A stretch of DNA of 64,000 nucleotides, taken from Sphaerochaeta halotolerans (GTDB lineage: Bacteria > Spirochaetota > Spirochaetia > Sphaerochaetales > Sphaerochaetaceae). The DNA is taken from assembly GCF_003429665.1 (NCBI RefSeq), contig NZ_QUWK01000002.1, forward strand, positions 249,848 through 313,847, written 5' to 3'. Made by a program: the position numbers and the translations under genes. The notes beneath the pieces were generated by a model that did no database searches, had not been told where the DNA came from, and saw only the letters and a program-made list of their open reading frames with translations. Position 1 is the first letter of the stretch. Each line of letters starts with the position of its first letter. Shown here one piece after another: positions 1-8,259 of the stretch.

Positions 1-1619
1 GGTACATCACGTACATGCGTACCGATAGTCCTTCTTTGAGCCAAGAAGGGACGAATGCCGCACGTGATTTGGTAAATCAGCTTTATGGAAAAGAGTACCT
101 CTCCCCCTCTCCGAGATATTTCGCAGCAAAGAGTGTTGGAGCCCAGGAAGCCCATGAGGCGATCAGGCCGGCAGGGGAACGGTTTGCTGTTCCCAGTGAG
201 ACCTCTCTCAGTGGGAAGGATTTTGCTCTATATGAGTTGATCTGGAAGCGAACCCTAGCAAGCCAGATGGCCGATGCTAAGAAGGCAACCACGACCGTGA
301 CCATTAAGGCTGGGAATGGAACCTTCGTAGCATCAGGAACACAGATTGTATTTCCCGGTTTTATACGTGCTTATGTTGAAGGTTCGGATGACCCCGATGC
401 AGCATTGGATGATAAGGAGACCCTCTTGCCAGCAATGAAGGCTGGAGAGGAGTGTGCCTTACAGCAGCTTGAGGAGGTAGCACACCAAACTAAGAGTCCT
501 GCCCGTTACACTGAAGCATCCCTTGTGCAGGAGTTGGAGAAGCGGGGCATCGGTAGGCCATCGACCTATGCTTCCATTATCAAAACACTACTGGACAGAA
601 AGTATGTAATCAAGGATGGTCCAGCCTTGGTTCCGACATTCATGGGATTTGCGGTCTGCCAGTTCCTGGAAAGCAATTTCCCGCAGTTCATCGACTACGA
701 CTTTACCTCGAAGATGGAAGACAACCTCGACAAGATTGCAGCCGGGAAACTGGACAAGAAGGTCTTTCTTAATGCGTTTTACCTTGGAGAAGAGGGACTG
801 GAGAACCAGAACAAGCTTCAGCTTGCTCTGGACAACAAGGTAGTCACAAAGACTTTGCGTCTCCCCCAGATTAGTGAGGAGAACCCAGTGATGATTGGTC
901 CATACGGTCCGTATGTGGTGGATGGTGAAGGGCAGTTTATTTCGCTTCCCAACACGTGGTTGCCAGGCACTACCACCGATGAGGATGTGAAGACTCTTAT
1001 CGCTGAGGGTAAAAAGGTGCATGTGCCGGTTGAAATCGGCAAAGGTCCGGTTCATGGTGAGCCGGTGAAAGTGATGAATGGAAGGTTTGGACCCTACTGG
1101 CAGGAGGGGGACGGAAAGAGTGCAGTACGCGCTTCCATCCCTAAATGGGTCCAAGATGCGGGTAAGAGCGAAGATCTGGAGATTGCAAGCAGATATCTTG
1201 CACTTCCCCGTGTACTGGGTAAAGATGAGCAGGGAAATGAAGTGCTTGCTCAAAAAGGAAAGTATGGTCCTTACATCTCCTGCAATAAGAAGACAAGAAA
1301 ACTCAATCGGTTGGATAAAGACCAACAGCTCTTTTCTATAACTCTTGAAGAGGCCCTTGAATTGCTCAGCAAGGAGCCTGAGAAGGGTAGTGGGGGAAAA
1401 GCAGGAAGGGGGAGTGCCAAGGCTTCCGTAATCAAGGAACTTGGCCAATTCGAAAAAGAGACAGTGGCGCTTGCCACTGGACGCTACGGCTTCTACCTTC
1501 GTGTCGGCAATCAGAATATTGCCCTACCCAATGAGTACAAGAAGGATGAAGAGAAAGCCGGTGCTTTGACGATAGATGAGGCAGTAGCGATCATCCGCGC
1601 AAAACGTGCGAAGGAATAA
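1..1619 (+). CDS. topA: DNA topoisomerase I, C-terminal part (5' end outside window)
   Basis: Type IA topoisomerase that relaxes negative supercoils through a transient 5'-phosphotyrosine bond. The reading frame enters at base 3 and opens with YITYMRTDS, the active-site motif of the family; the tyrosine just before MRTDS (bases 12-14) is the expected nucleophile. The rest of the core follows, including EASLVQELEKRGIGRPSTYA. The C-terminus carries repeated modules marked by GPYGPYV, GRFGPYW, GKYGPYI and GRYGFYL, the Topo C-terminal repeat type, in place of Cys4 zinc fingers. The Toprim domain and true start lie upstream of the window. Followed after 12 nt by a PIN-domain gene on the same strand. 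Confidence 0.95.
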   Translation, partial: YITYMRTDSPSLSQEGTNAARDLVNQLYGKEYLSPSPRYFAAKSVGAQEAHEAIRPAGERFAVPSETSLSGKDFALYELIWKRTLASQMADAKKATTTVTIKAGNGTFVASGTQIVFPGFIRAYVEGSDDPDAALDDKETLLPAMKAGEECALQQLEEVAHQTKSPARYTEASLVQELEKRGIGRPSTYASIIKTLLDRKYVIKDGPALVPTFMGFAVCQFLESNFPQFIDYDFTSKMEDNLDKIAAGKLDKKVFLNAFYLGEEGLENQNKLQLALDNKVVTKTLRLPQISEENPVMIGPYGPYVVDGEGQFISLPNTWLPGTTTDEDVKTLIAEGKKVHVPVEIGKGPVHGEPVKVMNGRFGPYWQEGDGKSAVRASIPKWVQDAGKSEDLEIASRYLALPRVLGKDEQGNEVLAQKGKYGPYISCNKKTRKLNRLDKDQQLFSITLEEALELLSKEPEKGSGGKAGRGSAKASVIKELGQFEKETVALATGRYGFYLRVGNQNIALPNEYKKDEEKAGALTIDEAVAIIRAKRAKE

Positions 1620-1631
1620 TGACAGGTAACA

Positions 1632-2744
1632 ATGGCAAATTTTTTACGGAGGACTCCTCCTAAAAAGCAAAATGTGGAAACCATCACCAGTGAAAATACA
1701 GTGGATATACTCTCCTCTGAATTCAAACTAAACAAGGAGAAGGTGTCGAGTATTCTCAGGAGTGTTGGTATCAATCTGGAGGCACAGAACCCTGTCGGGG
1801 AGCTTGAGCTGTACAGGGAAGTGATTGCTAGCAAAATTGGCGACAGGAGTCGATTCCTAAATCCTGATGAGGCTTATATAGCGGAACTCGATGAGCAGTT
1901 ACGCTCATTTGATGAAATTTATATTGACACTGCTCCCATCATTCAAAAAGACTGGTTCTTGCATTTTGTCACGAATGCGGAAAGCATTCTTAAGCGGCGC
2001 AAGAAAAAACTCATCATCCTCGAAAAAACCCTTGAGGAATTACATGGGCTAAAAGACAATCAAGAGAAGGACAAGGAGGTGCGAATTCGTTCCACAATCC
2101 GTCCTGATTTGATTCGCTTTCTGGCAAAGCGTGGATTGGTCCGTATCGGAGACACCGGCAGCCAAGGGATTGCCGATGATCACCTTGTGCAATTGTTCAC
2201 ACAAATCGGCAGTAAACGTAATCTTCTCCTGATCACCCAGGACCGTGGTCTGAGTGAACGGATTGTCCGTCTCTCGGCGGAATTGGAGAAGAAAGAAGCA
2301 GAACAAGAGGAGCTTCCTTGGTTTCGCCGCCTTTTTTCACGAAAAAGCGAGGAAACAGACACCACCCATCGCATGGTGGTGTGTAAGCTTGTTGAGGAAG
2401 GTAAACTAAAACGTTGCTATATCTGCCCTGAATGTAATGAAAGTTACTACGATGACCTGCATGACTGTGAAGGGATGGTCCTCTGTGGCCGTTGTTACCT
2501 GAATCTGAAGGAACAGGAAGCAAAACAGGAAGCAGTGAACAAGAAGCAGCGAGAGGCTGAATTACAGGCTGAAGAGGAACGGCAGAAGCGAATGGAAGCA
2601 GAAGAGGCGCGCCTGGAATATGAGCGTTCCCGGGACACCGTGGAAAATCGTCTGCGCACAAAACGTGGCAAGGTTTTCCATATTTCCCTAATTGTATTGC
2701 TGGCCCTTTTGCTAATCCTATTGATTCTCTTACTGGTTCTGTAA
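1632..2744 (+). CDS. PIN-like nuclease domain protein with zinc ribbon, coiled coil and C-terminal membrane anchor
   Basis: A 370-residue protein of unknown role. The centre looks like a PIN fold: D99 (YIDTAPI), E131/E135 (ILEKTLEEL), D182/D183 (GIADDHL) and D204 (LLLITQDRGLSER) have the spacing and context of PIN acidic residues. A zinc ribbon follows (CPEC at 265-268, CGRC at 285-288), then a Glu/Gln/Arg-rich probable coiled coil (about 291-340), then one very hydrophobic Leu/Ile segment (about 348-370) ending the protein. It would be tail-anchored with the nuclease domain in the cytoplasm. Starts 12 nt after topA, so it is probably co-transcribed. The nuclease call is inference from motif spacing; the target is unknown. 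Confidence 0.7.
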   Translation: MANFLRRTPPKKQNVETITSENTVDILSSEFKLNKEKVSSILRSVGINLEAQNPVGELELYREVIASKIGDRSRFLNPDEAYIAELDEQLRSFDEIYIDTAPIIQKDWFLHFVTNAESILKRRKKKLIILEKTLEELHGLKDNQEKDKEVRIRSTIRPDLIRFLAKRGLVRIGDTGSQGIADDHLVQLFTQIGSKRNLLLITQDRGLSERIVRLSAELEKKEAEQEELPWFRRLFSRKSEETDTTHRMVVCKLVEEGKLKRCYICPECNESYYDDLHDCEGMVLCGRCYLNLKEQEAKQEAVNKKQREAELQAEEERQKRMEAEEARLEYERSRDTVENRLRTKRGKVFHISLIVLLALLLILLILLLVL

Positions 2745-2752
2745 AGATGACA

Positions 2753-2781
2753 AAAGGCTGTTGGGAATTCCAACAGCCTTT
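2753..2781. terminator. Bidirectional intrinsic terminator
   Basis: Perfect 12-bp inverted repeat AAAGGCTGTTGG / CCAACAGCCTTT with a 5-nt loop. It lies between the PIN gene (+) and tRNA-Arg (-). A-rich and T-rich flanks on both sides let it serve both converging transcripts. Confidence 0.85.
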
Positions 2782-2783
2782 CT

Positions 2784-2857
2784 TACCCCCGGCGCGATTC
2801 GAACGCACGACCCCTTCCTTAGGAGGGAAGTGCTCTATCCAGCTGAGCTACGAGGGC
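2784..2857 (-). tRNA. tRNA-Arg (anticodon CCT)
   Basis: On the minus strand a full cloverleaf can be drawn. The acceptor stem is GCCCTCG/CGGGGGT with a G-U closing pair, and the discriminator base is A. The D-arm contains AGCTCAGCTGGATAGAGC. The anticodon stem CTTCC/GGAAG holds loop CTCCTAA, giving anticodon CCT, which reads AGG. The T-arm is GTGCG-TTCGAAT-CGCGC. The 3' CCA is not encoded. A strong terminator follows immediately. Confidence 0.93.
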
Positions 2858-2869
2858 AGCACACAGCCG

Positions 2870-2899
2870 ATACTACCCCAAATGCAGGGGTGGATGCAA
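2870..2899 (-). promoter_or_regulatory. Sigma70-type promoter for tRNA-Arg
   Basis: On the minus strand, -35 TTGCAT (2894-2899) and -10 TAGTAT (2870-2875) are separated by 18 bp. The -10 ends 12 nt before the mature tRNA 5' end, which fits a short leader. Confidence 0.6.
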
Positions 2900-2913
2900 G
2901 GGGCGGGTGAAAG

Positions 2914-3345
2914 TTATTGTTGCTGCAACAGGTCCCTGATCTCAGTAAGCAATATGATATCTTTCGGAGTAGGTGCAGGAGGCGCTTCCTCTGCTTCTGC
3001 TCGCTTCTTTGCCTCAATCCTTTCACGGATTCTGTTAATTGTCCTAACCATCATGAATACTACGAATGCAATGATGAGGAAATCGATGATCTTCTGGATG
3101 AAGTTTCCGTACATGATGGCAACCTCACTGGTTTGCTCCGTAGCCTCAGCAATCACTATTTTGAGGTCAACGAAACTCACCCCACCCAGGAACAGCCCGA
3201 TCAAGGGCATAAGAATTTCTTTCACAAGTGAATTGACAATTTCTTTGAATGCGGTGCCAACAATGATACCGACAGCCATATCAATTACATTTCCCCTTGA
3301 AATGAATTTCTTGAACTCAGCATTCATCCCCTGTTTTCCTGCCAT
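2914..3345 (-). CDS. mscL: Large-conductance mechanosensitive channel
   Basis: A 143-residue inner-membrane channel that opens under membrane tension and releases solutes on hypo-osmotic shock. The N-terminus has the MscL signature: a short amphipathic helix (FKKFISRGNVIDMAVGIIVG) running into TM1, then the KEILMPLIGLFLGGV segment. A periplasmic loop and TM2 (IIDFLIIAFVVFMMVRTINR) follow. The C-terminus is a charged bundle rich in Glu and Lys. Length is normal for the family. The ATG follows an AGGAGG ribosome site. Monocistronic, reading away from livK. Confidence 0.95.
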   Translation of the reverse strand: MAGKQGMNAEFKKFISRGNVIDMAVGIIVGTAFKEIVNSLVKEILMPLIGLFLGGVSFVDLKIVIAEATEQTSEVAIMYGNFIQKIIDFLIIAFVVFMMVRTINRIRERIEAKKRAEAEEAPPAPTPKDIILLTEIRDLLQQQ

Positions 3346-3442
3346 ACATACCTCCTACGGCATACTTTCCTAAAGTATAGAATAAAACAGGGGAATTCCC
3401 TACAAGTTTCGTTTCAGTAATTTATGGAAAATTTACAAATTG

Positions 3443-3470
3443 TTGTGGTTGAATGTTGCATAAATATACT
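3443..3470 (+). promoter_or_regulatory. Possible promoter of the liv operon
   Basis: TTGTGG (3443-3448) and TATACT (3465-3470) lie 16 bp apart, about 78 nt before the livK start. The -10 is a good match and the -35 is modest, so this is tentative. The mscL-livK gap shows no other clear feature. Confidence 0.4.
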
Positions 3471-3547
3471 AGTTAATGTATAAACTTAACCAATGTTTAG
3501 AAACGAAAAGGTTTCAGATTATTCGATCAGTATATGGAGGTACTAAT

Positions 3548-4720
3548 ATGAAAAAAAGCATGTTTGTCTGTTTTATCCTGGTGGCTCTGCTGGCTTCCCC
3601 CTTGTTTGCACAGGGCGGTGGAGAATCAGCCAGTCCTAAAATTGGTTTCATGGGTCCCATGACCGGGGACTATGCCAACTATGGTGTGCGGAGCAACAAC
3701 TCTGTAATCATGGCTGTTGAACAGTTCAACGCTAAGGGTGGTTTTGGTGGAAAAGTTCCAGTAGTTCTCGTTTCCGAGGACTCTGAGGGTAATGTTGAGA
3801 AAGGTCTTTCTGCTATCGAGAAGCTCAGCTCTGCTGACCAGATTGTTGGCATGATCGGTCCTGTTCTCACCGGTACTAGCTTTGCAGTTGGCGAACGTGT
3901 CCAGAGTGAAGGCATTGTCATGATCAGTCCCTCTGCTACTCATGCTGACATAACCAGTATTGGGGATTATGTCTTCCGTACTGTAGTGTCCGATGGTCTG
4001 CAGGGCGAGGTTGCCGGTAACTATTTCTACAGTGAACTCGGTTATCGCAACATTGGTGTTCTCTATGCCAAGAATGACTACAGCCAGGGCTTGTACGAAG
4101 GTATGACCGCTGCATTCGAAGCAGCTGGTGGAAAGGTAACCATTGCCGAATCCTTCCAGGTTGGTGATAAGGATTTCAAGACCCAGCTCACCAAGATCCG
4201 CTCAGCCAATCCAGAAGCAATTTACATCCCCAACTATACCGCTGAAATGGCTCAGATTCTCGAGCAGGCAACTCAGCTTGGTATGGATATCCCGTTCCTC
4301 TCCTGTGATGGTTTCTCCAACCCAGAGATCTACGACCTTGCTGGTGATTTCACTGATGGTGTCATCTATGTTGGACCTGCAAAGGTTAAGGAAAGCCCTG
4401 CCTACAGCGATTTTGTTGCACAGTATGAAGCCAAGTTTGGGGTAGGGCCTGACAGCTTTGCTACCAATGCTTATGATGGAGCAAACATTCTTCTTCAGGC
4501 AATGGACAAGGTGTATAGGGAGACCGGCAAGTTTAACCGTGCTGCAATCCGTGATGCAGTTGCAGCCACCAAGGATTATCCCGGTGTTGCAGGTACCATT
4601 AACTTTGCCGAGAATGGTGACTTGATTGCATACCAGGGACTCTACAAGGTCAATGGCACTACTCCTGAATACCTCGGTTCCTATACCGTTGTTGACGGAG
4701 TTCTTACCAAGGTAGACTAA
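3548..4720 (+). CDS. livK: Branched-chain amino acid ABC transporter, substrate-binding protein
   Basis: A 390-residue periplasmic binding protein of the LivJ/LivK type that delivers leucine, isoleucine, valine or similar amino acids to LivHM. The start is the ATG at 3548, preceded by TGGAGGT; an upstream in-frame ATG lacks such a site. Residues 1-20 are a signal peptide ending near LFAQ. The mature part opens with IGFMGPMTGDYANYG, typical of the type I periplasmic-binding fold, and contains LYAKNDYSQGL and TNAYDGANILL. First gene of livK-HMGF, separated from livH by a hairpin. The exact ligand cannot be read from sequence. Confidence 0.93.
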   Translation: MKKSMFVCFILVALLASPLFAQGGGESASPKIGFMGPMTGDYANYGVRSNNSVIMAVEQFNAKGGFGGKVPVVLVSEDSEGNVEKGLSAIEKLSSADQIVGMIGPVLTGTSFAVGERVQSEGIVMISPSATHADITSIGDYVFRTVVSDGLQGEVAGNYFYSELGYRNIGVLYAKNDYSQGLYEGMTAAFEAAGGKVTIAESFQVGDKDFKTQLTKIRSANPEAIYIPNYTAEMAQILEQATQLGMDIPFLSCDGFSNPEIYDLAGDFTDGVIYVGPAKVKESPAYSDFVAQYEAKFGVGPDSFATNAYDGANILLQAMDKVYRETGKFNRAAIRDAVAATKDYPGVAGTINFAENGDLIAYQGLYKVNGTTPEYLGSYTVVDGVLTKVD

Positions 4721-4760
4721 GGTCTCTGTTACTTCCCGGTCTTACTCGGGAGATGGGAGG

Positions 4761-4790
4761 AAGACCGGTGTTGTTTACACCGGTCTTTTT
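4761..4790 (+). terminator. Hairpin with T-run between livK and livH (attenuating terminator)
   Basis: AAGACCGGTGT, a short loop, then ACACCGGTCTT followed by TTT. This is a strong intrinsic-terminator shape 40 nt after the livK stop. With livH 45 nt downstream on the same strand, partial read-through would give more binding protein than permease. Confidence 0.85.
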
Positions 4791-4834
4791 ATGGTATCGT
4801 AGCAACTAGTTTTTCATATGAAGGAGAGCGCATC

Positions 4835-5752
4835 GTGGGAATTGCCGAATTCTTTCAACATTTGATGAATGGCCTAACCTTGGGTGGCATCTATGCCCTG
4901 ATAGCCCTTGGGTACACCATGGTGTACGGCATTCTGAAATTTATCAACTTCGCCCATGGTGATATATTAATGGCTGGGGCATATGTAGGTCTGTTTGTGT
5001 TTGATGGGCTGAGGGGGGATGCCCCGCTTGGTACATGGACCCTTATTGCATTCTTCCTAGCCATGCTTATCAGTATGGGGTTCAGTGCCGTACTAGGTAT
5101 GACCATAGAGCGCGTCGCATATAAACCGCTTCGAGGAGCTAACAGGCTTGCCCCGTTGCTGAGCGCAATTGGCGTCTCGTTCATTCTCTCCAATAGTGCT
5201 GCGTGGGCCTTTGGTACACACTCCAGAAAATTCAACTATCCTTTTGACAATACACCGGTGCACATAGGGGAGGTGGTTATCACGCCACACCAAATTCTCA
5301 TCTTGAGTGTCTCATTGATAATGATGATCATCCTCAAGCTTTTCGTTGATAAGACCAGGATGGGAAAGGCAATGCGTGCAACCAGCTTGGATCAAGGAAC
5401 AGCTATGTTGATGGGAATCAACGTCAACCGAGTCATCAGTATGACCTTCGCCATTGGCAGTGCGTTGGCAGCCGTTGGTGGTATTTTGATAGCCTTGGAT
5501 TTCAAGGTTTACGCTACGATGGGTACCATGACAGGGCTTAAGGCTTTTGTTGCTGCTGTCGTTGGAGGAATAGGGAATATCAGTGGAGCCATGTTTGGAG
5601 GAATCCTTCTCGGATTGCTGGAGACCTTTGGAGTTGCCATTTTCGGTATTCCTACCGGACTCAAGGACACTATTGCCTTTGGAGTACTGATTCTCATTCT
5701 CTTGATCAAGCCGGAAGGCCTGTTCGGCAAGGTCGAAAAGGAGAAAGTGTAA
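4835..5752 (+). CDS. livH: Branched-chain amino acid ABC transporter permease
   Basis: A 305-residue inner-membrane permease that pairs with LivM. It starts at GTG 4835 after AAGGAGAG. It contains the family-typical stretches NGLTLGGIYALIALGYTMVYGI, FAHGDILM and VVGGIGNISGAMFGG, the last being the coupling region that contacts the ATPases. Around eight hydrophobic segments are visible. One nt separates its stop from livM, so they are translated together. Confidence 0.94.
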   Translation: MGIAEFFQHLMNGLTLGGIYALIALGYTMVYGILKFINFAHGDILMAGAYVGLFVFDGLRGDAPLGTWTLIAFFLAMLISMGFSAVLGMTIERVAYKPLRGANRLAPLLSAIGVSFILSNSAAWAFGTHSRKFNYPFDNTPVHIGEVVITPHQILILSVSLIMMIILKLFVDKTRMGKAMRATSLDQGTAMLMGINVNRVISMTFAIGSALAAVGGILIALDFKVYATMGTMTGLKAFVAAVVGGIGNISGAMFGGILLGLLETFGVAIFGIPTGLKDTIAFGVLILILLIKPEGLFGKVEKEKV

Positions 5753-5753
5753 T

Positions 5754-6671
5754 ATGCTTAACTTTTTTCTGTTGATACTTATCTATTCAGGAATTTATGC
5801 GCTGATGGCTATGGGACAGAATATCATCACAGGATACGGTGGGATGCTCAGCCTCACTCAGGCAGGTTTTTTTGCTATTGGTTCCTATGTAACGGCAATC
5901 CTCACCACACAGGCAGGATGGTCCTTCTGGGCAACACTTCCGGTTGCTTTTTTGGTAAGTGCCCTGTTCGGTCTGCTTATCGGTTTGCCGACCCTACGCC
6001 TCAAGGGTGACTACCTGGCCATCGCAACACTGGGCTTTGGTGAAATTGTACGAAACGTCTTGAACAACTGGGACTCACTGACCAATGGCCCGATGGGTAT
6101 CCAGAGAATCCCCATGCCTGTCATTTTGGGATTCACCATCAACCCGTACAAGAAATATGCTTTCCTCGTAATGGTGATAGTGTTCGTAATTATTGCCTAC
6201 ATTCTTTTCCAACGACTGGCTCGTTCAAGAATGGGTCGGGCTCTAGCTGCAGTAAGGGAAGATGAAATTGCCGCCCAATCCATGGGTATCAATATCACAA
6301 AGTATAAGGTCTATGCGTTTATCCTTGGCGCTTCAGTAGCTGGAATCGCAGGCTCCTTGCAAGCCACCTTTACCTTATCAGTCACACCAGGAACCTATAC
6401 ATTCATGGTCTCAGTCATGGTGCTCTGTATGGTAGTCCTCGGTGGAATGGGTAACTTCAAAGCTTCAATCCTGGGTGCGTTCATCATTCAGTTCATCAGT
6501 TATTTTCCTCAGCTTACGGGTTTGTCCAGTGTCATTCCTCCTCAGTTCAAGCAGATCCTTTTCGGTTTAATCTTGGTTGTCATGATGATCTGGAGACCAC
6601 AGGGAATCCTTGGAAGAGAGGCAACACGTTACCGCAAACGAGCAGTAACCCCCACGGGAGGTGAACAATGA
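5754..6671 (+). CDS. livM: Branched-chain amino acid ABC transporter permease
   Basis: A 305-residue partner of LivH. It contains GYGGMLSLTQAGFFAIGSY and RLKGDYLAIATLGFGEI, both characteristic of LivM, and the coupling loop RALAAVREDEIAAQSMGIN. Multiple transmembrane segments, with a basic C-terminal tail. Its stop overlaps the livG start by 4 nt (ATGA), which supports translational coupling. It is shorter than the E. coli protein, as is common for compact LivM homologues. Confidence 0.94.
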   Translation: MLNFFLLILIYSGIYALMAMGQNIITGYGGMLSLTQAGFFAIGSYVTAILTTQAGWSFWATLPVAFLVSALFGLLIGLPTLRLKGDYLAIATLGFGEIVRNVLNNWDSLTNGPMGIQRIPMPVILGFTINPYKKYAFLVMVIVFVIIAYILFQRLARSRMGRALAAVREDEIAAQSMGINITKYKVYAFILGASVAGIAGSLQATFTLSVTPGTYTFMVSVMVLCMVVLGGMGNFKASILGAFIIQFISYFPQLTGLSSVIPPQFKQILFGLILVVMMIWRPQGILGREATRYRKRAVTPTGGEQ

Positions 6672-7447
6672 TTTTGTTGGAGACAGAGGCCCTCACCAGA
6701 GCCTACGGAGGTGTTGTTGCAGTCAACAAGGTTGACTTCGAGGTGGAAAGTGGTTTGATCACTGGACTCATCGGCCCCAATGGGGCTGGTAAAACCACCT
6801 TGTTCAATACTATGACAGGTCTTGATACCCCCTCATCTGGAAAGGTTTGGTTCAACAATAAAGAGATTACCGGGTATCCAGCTCATAAGATCTGTAGAAT
6901 GGGTATTGCCCGTACCTTCCAGAACATCCGGCTCTTCAAGGAACTCACAGTCGTTGAAAATGTCATGATCGGCAGGCATTTCAAGACAGGGAAAAGTGAA
7001 ACCAAGGGACGCTTCCTCAACGCCGTGAAGAGCTATGTGAAGCTTAAGGAAGAGGAAGAGGAAATCTATGAGAAAGCATTGGACTGGCTCGATTTCTTTG
7101 ATATGGAAGCTTCCAAGAATGAGCTTGCAAAAAATCTTCCTTATGGCAAACAGCGTGAGCTTGAAATAGCTCGGGCGCTTGCTACTGATCCAAAGTTGCT
7201 TTTCTTGGATGAACCTGCAGCTGGTATGAACCCCCAGGAGACTGATCATCTGATGGCTACCATCAGAAAGATCAGGGATTTGGGGGTTACGGTTGTTTTG
7301 ATCGAGCATGATATGAAACTGGTGATGAATATTTGTGATACCATCACTGTCCTTAACTATGGGCAGAAACTTGCCCAGGGGACTCCCCATGAGATTAAGA
7401 AAAACCCGAGTGTCATCGAGGCGTATCTCGGTAAGGATGAAGCATGA
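6668..7447 (+). CDS. livG: Branched-chain amino acid ABC transporter ATP-binding protein
   Basis: A 259-residue cytoplasmic ATPase. Walker A is GPNGAGKTT, Walker B is LLFLDEPAAGMN, and the switch His lies in VVLIEHDM. The signature is written LPYGKQRELEIARAL, the LivG variant of LSGGQ. The C-terminal LivG extension is present (AQGTPHEIKKNPSVIEAYLG). It forms a heterodimer with LivF beneath LivHM. Overlaps both neighbours by 4 nt. Confidence 0.95.
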   Translation: MILLETEALTRAYGGVVAVNKVDFEVESGLITGLIGPNGAGKTTLFNTMTGLDTPSSGKVWFNNKEITGYPAHKICRMGIARTFQNIRLFKELTVVENVMIGRHFKTGKSETKGRFLNAVKSYVKLKEEEEEIYEKALDWLDFFDMEASKNELAKNLPYGKQRELEIARALATDPKLLFLDEPAAGMNPQETDHLMATIRKIRDLGVTVVLIEHDMKLVMNICDTITVLNYGQKLAQGTPHEIKKNPSVIEAYLGKDEA

Positions 7448-8202
7448 AAGAATTGCTCACGATAGATGACATATCTGTTTCCTATGGGAACATCAAGGCA
7501 CTGAAACAAGTCAGTATGCATGTCAATGAAGGAGATGTTGTCTGTCTCATTGGAGCGAATGGAAGCGGAAAGAGTACACTTCTCAAATCCATCATGGGAC
7601 AAGAACCCTTGGATTCCGGCTCCATCACCTTTGATGGAGAGGAAATTTGCAGGGCAAAGAACGCTGGAGCCAAACAAGGCAAGCGTTCAAAGATACTCAC
7701 AACTGACTTGATTGCAGCAAAGGGAATCAGCTTGGTTCCTGAAGGCCGACGTGTATTTGCCGATATGACTGTGGAAGAAAACCTCGATATGGGAGCCTTT
7801 CTTGTACGCGATGATGCCCTGATTGCAGAGCGAAAGGAATCCATGTATGACTTCTTCCCAATCCTCGGGGCGAGAAGAAGACAGAAAACTCGTTCCCTCA
7901 GTGGAGGCGAACAGCAGATGATGGCTATCGCCAGGGCATTGATGAGTGGCCCCCGCCTGATTCTGCTTGATGAACCAGGACTCGGTCTTGCCCCCTTGGT
8001 GATTGCAGACATCTTCGAGAAGATTGCCTTGATCAACCAACAGGACAAGGTAACGGTTTTTCTCGTAGAACAGAACGCCCGTATGGCACTGAGGGCTTCC
8101 TCTGAAGGGTATGTCATGGAGAATGGTAGGATTGTATTGAGTGATGCATCCTCCACACTTTTGGAAAATGAACGGGTAAGGGAAGCCTATCTGGGCGAAT
8201 AA
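7444..8202 (+). CDS. livF: Branched-chain amino acid ABC transporter ATP-binding protein
   Basis: A 252-residue partner ATPase of LivG. Walker A is GANGSGKST, signature LSGGEQQMMAIARAL, Walker B LILLDEPGLGLAP, and the EGRRVFADMTVEENL stretch is typical of LivF. It is somewhat longer than usual because of a Lys-rich insertion after the Walker A region (around AKNAGAKQGKRSK). Last gene of the transport operon; its stop is followed by 57 nt without an obvious terminator, so the CBS-ACT gene may be co-transcribed. Confidence 0.95.
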   Translation: MKELLTIDDISVSYGNIKALKQVSMHVNEGDVVCLIGANGSGKSTLLKSIMGQEPLDSGSITFDGEEICRAKNAGAKQGKRSKILTTDLIAAKGISLVPEGRRVFADMTVEENLDMGAFLVRDDALIAERKESMYDFFPILGARRRQKTRSLSGGEQQMMAIARALMSGPRLILLDEPGLGLAPLVIADIFEKIALINQQDKVTVFLVEQNARMALRASSEGYVMENGRIVLSDASSTLLENERVREAYLGE

Positions 8203-8259
8203 TTACTGGAAATTCACGATGGCATGAATTATAGTGTGCTTAGATGGTAGGAGATCCAA

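Noticed and set aside
588..1448. Long open frame antisense to topA
   Set aside because: It is a shadow of the topA coding frame, with no ribosome site, unusual composition and no recognisable motifs.
2233..2808. Antisense open frame across the PIN gene and terminator
   Set aside because: It runs through a strong terminator and against a well-supported gene; no ribosome site.
3476..3547. Longer start for LivK
   Set aside because: It would bury the signal peptide behind 24 polar residues and lacks a ribosome site, whereas ATG 3548 has GGAGG.
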